DNA of 64,000 nucleotides from Renibacterium sp043789415 (lineage in GTDB: Bacteria; Actinomycetota; Actinomycetes; Actinomycetales; Micrococcaceae): positions 1 to 64,000 of the forward strand of contig NZ_JBDLLW010000003.1 in the NCBI RefSeq assembly GCF_043789415.1, read 5' to 3'. Numbering within the stretch: the first letter of the stretch is position 1; every line of letters starts with the position of its first letter. This document shows positions 61,077 to 64,000 of this stretch, in pieces. The position numbers and the translations under genes are program-made. The notes beneath the pieces are model-generated. The model was not told the DNA's origin, searched no databases, and saw only the letters and a list, made by a program, of their open reading frames with translations.

Positions 61077-62243
61077 ATGAAGTCATTTAGCCAGATCAGT
61101 TCAGAGCTCGAGCAGCAAGCCATTGAATTACCCTCCTGGGCCTTCGGAAATTCCGGTACCCGTTTCAAAGTGTTCAGTCAGCCGGGAGTCCCCCGCGATC
61201 CGTTCGAAAAAATCGCCGACGCCGCCCAGGTGCACAAGTTCACGGGGCTGGCACCGAGCGTGGCCTTACATATCCCCTGGGATCGGGTGGACTCCTTCGC
61301 CGAATTGAAAAGCTATGCAGAGGATCACGGTGTAGCGCTGGGCACGGTGAACTCCAACACTTTCCAGGACGACGCCTATAAGCTCGGCAGCCTCAGTCAT
61401 TCCGATTCCAAAGTACGCCAGCAAGCGATCGATCATCACTTCGAATGCCTCGATGTGATGAATCAGACCGGATCTCGTGACCTGAAGATCTGGCTCGCAG
61501 ACGGCACCAATTACCCGGGGCAGGACGATCTGCGCGGTCGTCAGGATCGGCTCGCCGATTCACTCGCGCAGATCTATCAGCGGCTCTCCGAGCATCAGCG
61601 CTTAGTGCTGGAGTACAAGTTCTTCGAGCCCGCTTTCTACCATATGGACGTGCCGGACTGGGGTACCTCCTACAGCCAAGTGACGGCTCTGGGCGAGAAG
61701 GCCATGGTATGCCTGGACACCGGGCACCACGCCCCGGGAACGAACATCGAATTCATCGTCATGCAGCTGCTGCGACTCGGCAGACTCGGCTCCTTTGATT
61801 TCAACTCGCGCTTCTACGCCGATGATGACCTGATCGTCGGTTCAGCCGACCCTTTCCAGCTCTTCCGCATCCTCTTCGAAGTCATCAGGGGCGGCGGCTA
61901 CGGGGTGGGCAGCGAAGTGGCTTTCATGCTCGATCAGTGCCACAACATCGAGGACAAGATCCCCGGCCAGATCCGCAGTGTGCTCAATGTTCAGGAAATG
62001 ACGGCGCGCGCCCTGCTCGTCGACACCGAGGAGCTCTCCACCGCACAGCGTGCTGGTGACGTGCTCGCTGCCAATGCCATCCTGATGGACGCCTTCTACA
62101 CCGATGTCCGTCCGCAGCTTGCGCAGTGGCGCTCTTCGCGTGGCTTGCCCGCCGATCCGATGAGCGCCTACGCCGCGTCCGGTTACCCGGAGACGATCGT
62201 CGAAAGCCGCATTGGCGGCACTCAGGCCGGCTGGGGCGCCTGA
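61077..62243 (+). CDS. rhaI: L-rhamnose isomerase
   Basis: Converts L-rhamnose to L-rhamnulose. The 388-residue TIM-barrel matches the Pseudomonas/Streptomyces-type RhaI, not E. coli RhaA: WAFGNSGTRFKVF, KIWLADGTNYPGQ, EYKFFEPAFYHMD and CLDTGHHAPGTN contribute metal and sugar-binding residues, then FDFNSRFYADDDL. Starts after agggaaaaacgccg. Followed 82 bases later by the aldolase/dehydrogenase gene, probably one operon. It uses Mn2+/Co2+ in known enzymes. Confidence 0.93.
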   Translation: MKSFSQISSELEQQAIELPSWAFGNSGTRFKVFSQPGVPRDPFEKIADAAQVHKFTGLAPSVALHIPWDRVDSFAELKSYAEDHGVALGTVNSNTFQDDAYKLGSLSHSDSKVRQQAIDHHFECLDVMNQTGSRDLKIWLADGTNYPGQDDLRGRQDRLADSLAQIYQRLSEHQRLVLEYKFFEPAFYHMDVPDWGTSYSQVTALGEKAMVCLDTGHHAPGTNIEFIVMQLLRLGRLGSFDFNSRFYADDDLIVGSADPFQLFRILFEVIRGGGYGVGSEVAFMLDQCHNIEDKIPGQIRSVLNVQEMTARALLVDTEELSTAQRAGDVLAANAILMDAFYTDVRPQLAQWRSSRGLPADPMSAYAASGYPETIVESRIGGTQAGWGA

Positions 62244-62325
62244 GCTCCAGCTCGTCACAGCACGTTTCTCGCTGTCGAGCGAATCGTGACGAACACCCTT
62301 AACTTTCAGATGCGAAGGAACTCAG

Positions 62326-64000
62326 ATGACCACTTCAAGCACCGCAGCACTCATCGCTCGCAGCCATCGACTCGGCGCAGACCCCAGGGTCACGAACTAC
62401 GCCGGCGGCAATACCTCGGTCAAGGGCACCGAAACCGATCCAGTCACCGGGGAGGCCGTCGAGCTGCTCTGGGTCAAAGGCTCTGGCGGAGACCTTGGCA
62501 CGCTCACTGAATCCGGCCTCGCCGTGCTTCGGCTCGATCGGATGCGCGCTCTGGCCGGGGTCTACCCCGGCGTCGACCGCGAAGACGAGATGGTCGCCGC
62601 CTTCGACTACTGCCTGCACGGCAAAGGCGGCGCGGCCCCATCGATCGATACCGCGATGCACGGCCTGGTGGATGCCAAGCACGTTGACCACCTGCATCCA
62701 GACGCCGGAATCGCGATTGCAACCGCTGCCGACGGTGAAGAACTGACCAAGAAGATCTTCGGCGAGAAGGTGCTCTGGGTCCCCTGGCGTCGCCCGGGAT
62801 TCCAGCTCGGTCTCGATATCGCGGAGATCAAAAAAGCCAATCCGCAGGCGATCGGCACCATCCTCGGCGGGCACGGCATCACGGCCTGGGGCGAGACGAG
62901 CGAGGAGTCCGAAGAGAACTCACGGTGGATCATCAAAACCGCGGAGAGCTATATCGCCGAGCACGGCAGCACTGAACCCTTCGGCGGTGCGCGGGCAGAT
63001 TTCGAGGCACTGCCCGAGACAGCGCGCCGAGCCAAAGCCGCCGCACTCGCCGCTACCATCCGCGGGTTGGCTAGCCATGACCGGCCGATGGTCGGTCATT
63101 TCACCGATTCCGACGCCGTCCTGGACTTCCTCGGCTCCGAAAAGGCGCCAGCGCTCGCCGCGCTCGGCACCAGCTGTCCCGATCACTTCCTGCGTACCAA
63201 GGTCAAGCCGCTGCTCCTCGACCTGCCAGCCAGCAGCAGCGTACAGGAATCAATCACCCGGTTGAAGGAGCTTCACGAGCAGTACCGTGCCGACTACACC
63301 GCCTATTATGAGCGCCATGCGAGCGCCGATAGCCCCGCGATGCGCGGCGCCGATCCGCTCATCGTCTTGGTGCCGGGTGTAGGGATGTTCAGCTACGGCG
63401 CGACCAAGCAGACCGCACGGGTGGCGGGCGAGTTCTACCTCAACGCGATCAATGTGATGCGCGGCGCCAAAGCGCTCTCGGCGTATCAGCCGATTCCGGA
63501 GTCGGAGAAGTTCCGCATCGAGTACTGGGCCCTCGAAGAAGCGAAATTGCAGCGGTTGCCCAAGCCGAAGAGCCATCAGGGGCGAGTGGCCTTCGTCACC
63601 GGCGCGGCGAGCGGCATCGGCAAGGCAATCGCCACCCGGCTCGCTCAGGAAGGTGCCTGCGTGGTGGTCGCTGACCTGGACCTGGAGAAAGCTCAGGCGG
63701 TTGCCGCAGAGCTCGGCTCCGCCGACGTCGCGATCGGGGTGGCCGCCAATGTAGCCGATGCCAAGGGCGTGCAAGCGGCGATCGATGCCACTCTGCTCGC
63801 CTTCGGAGGCCTCGACCTGGTAGTCAACAACGCGGGTCTTTCGCTGTCCAAGCCATTGCTGGAGACCACCGAGCAGGACTGGGATCTACAGCACGATGTG
63901 ATGGCGAAGGGTTCGTTCCTGGTCTCCAAGGCCGCTGCCAGAGCGCTCATCGAACAGGGCCTGGGCGGCGATATCGTCTATATCTCCTCGAAGAATTCGG
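62326..64000 (+). CDS. Bifunctional rhamnulose-1-phosphate aldolase/lactaldehyde dehydrogenase (3' end cut)
   Basis: 558 codons are present and the gene continues past the window. Residues 1-~400 form a class II aldolase domain: TNYAGGNTSVKG, LWVKGSGGDL, the zinc His cluster near DHLHPDAG, and GGHGITAWG. Residues ~420 on are a short-chain dehydrogenase with NAD motif VTGAASGIGKA and VNNAG; the catalytic Tyr-Lys lies beyond the edge. Fused RhaE-type enzymes split rhamnulose-1-phosphate to DHAP and lactaldehyde and oxidise the latter to lactate. AAGGAA lies 6 bases before the ATG. A rhamnulokinase is expected downstream (inference). Confidence 0.93.
   Translation, partial: MTTSSTAALIARSHRLGADPRVTNYAGGNTSVKGTETDPVTGEAVELLWVKGSGGDLGTLTESGLAVLRLDRMRALAGVYPGVDREDEMVAAFDYCLHGKGGAAPSIDTAMHGLVDAKHVDHLHPDAGIAIATAADGEELTKKIFGEKVLWVPWRRPGFQLGLDIAEIKKANPQAIGTILGGHGITAWGETSEESEENSRWIIKTAESYIAEHGSTEPFGGARADFEALPETARRAKAAALAATIRGLASHDRPMVGHFTDSDAVLDFLGSEKAPALAALGTSCPDHFLRTKVKPLLLDLPASSSVQESITRLKELHEQYRADYTAYYERHASADSPAMRGADPLIVLVPGVGMFSYGATKQTARVAGEFYLNAINVMRGAKALSAYQPIPESEKFRIEYWALEEAKLQRLPKPKSHQGRVAFVTGAASGIGKAIATRLAQEGACVVVADLDLEKAQAVAAELGSADVAIGVAANVADAKGVQAAIDATLLAFGGLDLVVNNAGLSLSKPLLETTEQDWDLQHDVMAKGSFLVSKAAARALIEQGLGGDIVYISSKNS

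Overview
The window looks like chromosomal DNA of a high-GC actinobacterium, most likely of the Micrococcaceae (Arthrobacter, Renibacterium or Psychromicrobium relatives). This is inferred from the GC-rich third codon positions, the many GTG/TTG and apparently leaderless starts, the acyl-CoA carboxylase alpha/beta/epsilon set, and the familiar order maf - accA3 - lpdA - punA - pmmB - deoC - mfd and pth - rplY - prs - glmU. No rRNA, CRISPR array, prophage or intact insertion sequence is visible. One tRNA gene (Gln, UUG) is present.

Layout. (1) 1-5238: a giant membrane-anchored surface protein with about 11 Ig/cadherin-like repeats and three FN3 domains, cut by the window edge. (2) 5407-9096: a minus-strand run of SDR dehydrogenase, biotin-protein ligase, PH-domain membrane protein and class III adenylate cyclase. 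(3) 9255-18278: the acyl-CoA carboxylase region (pccB-type beta subunit, epsilon subunit, and the biotinylated alpha subunit further on), interleaved with a DUF885 hydrolase, YbjQ, Maf and a GAF-domain regulator. (4) 18359-25207: an MHS transporter, LpdA-type quinone reductase and a nucleoside salvage set (punA, sugar phosphomutase, deoC). (5) 25286-32873: secreted GH16 beta-glucanase with ricin-type lectin domain, mfd, a DUF2505/SCO4848 pair and nhaA. (6) 33025-37169: a six-gene minus-strand operon with two SipW-type signal peptidases, three proteins carrying SipW-type alternate signal sequences, and an LPNTG wall-anchored protein. (7) 37627-46563: a polyamine module with flavin oxidase, complete PotABCD importer, aminobutyraldehyde dehydrogenase, Lrp/AsnC regulator and class III aminotransferase. 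(8) 46660-48395: sufS-sufU. (9) 48649-55178: two tandem giant LuxR-type ATPase regulators followed by a truncated sugar-transferase-like membrane protein. (10) 55334-59608: pth, rplY, prs and glmU. (11) 59734-64000: tRNA-Gln, then a LacI-type repressor divergent from L-rhamnose isomerase and a bifunctional rhamnulose-phosphate aldolase/lactaldehyde dehydrogenase (cut by the window end).

Most noteworthy. The SipW cassette is the best candidate for a little-described system. Its last gene fuses a signal peptidase to a domain that begins with the same alternate-signal motif found in its presumed substrates. A second theme is a GC-rich dispersed repeat family. It forms a 169-bp tandem duplication between rplY and prs, recurs between lpdA and the MHS transporter, and appears in the opposite orientation inside the start of accE, where it has been turned into an in-frame SQAQ-rich extension. 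Several start sites carry a TANNNT-like -10 box about 6-8 bases before the start codon, as expected for leaderless mRNAs.

All calls come from reading translations and motifs by eye. Family names are recalled from general knowledge and were not checked by database search.
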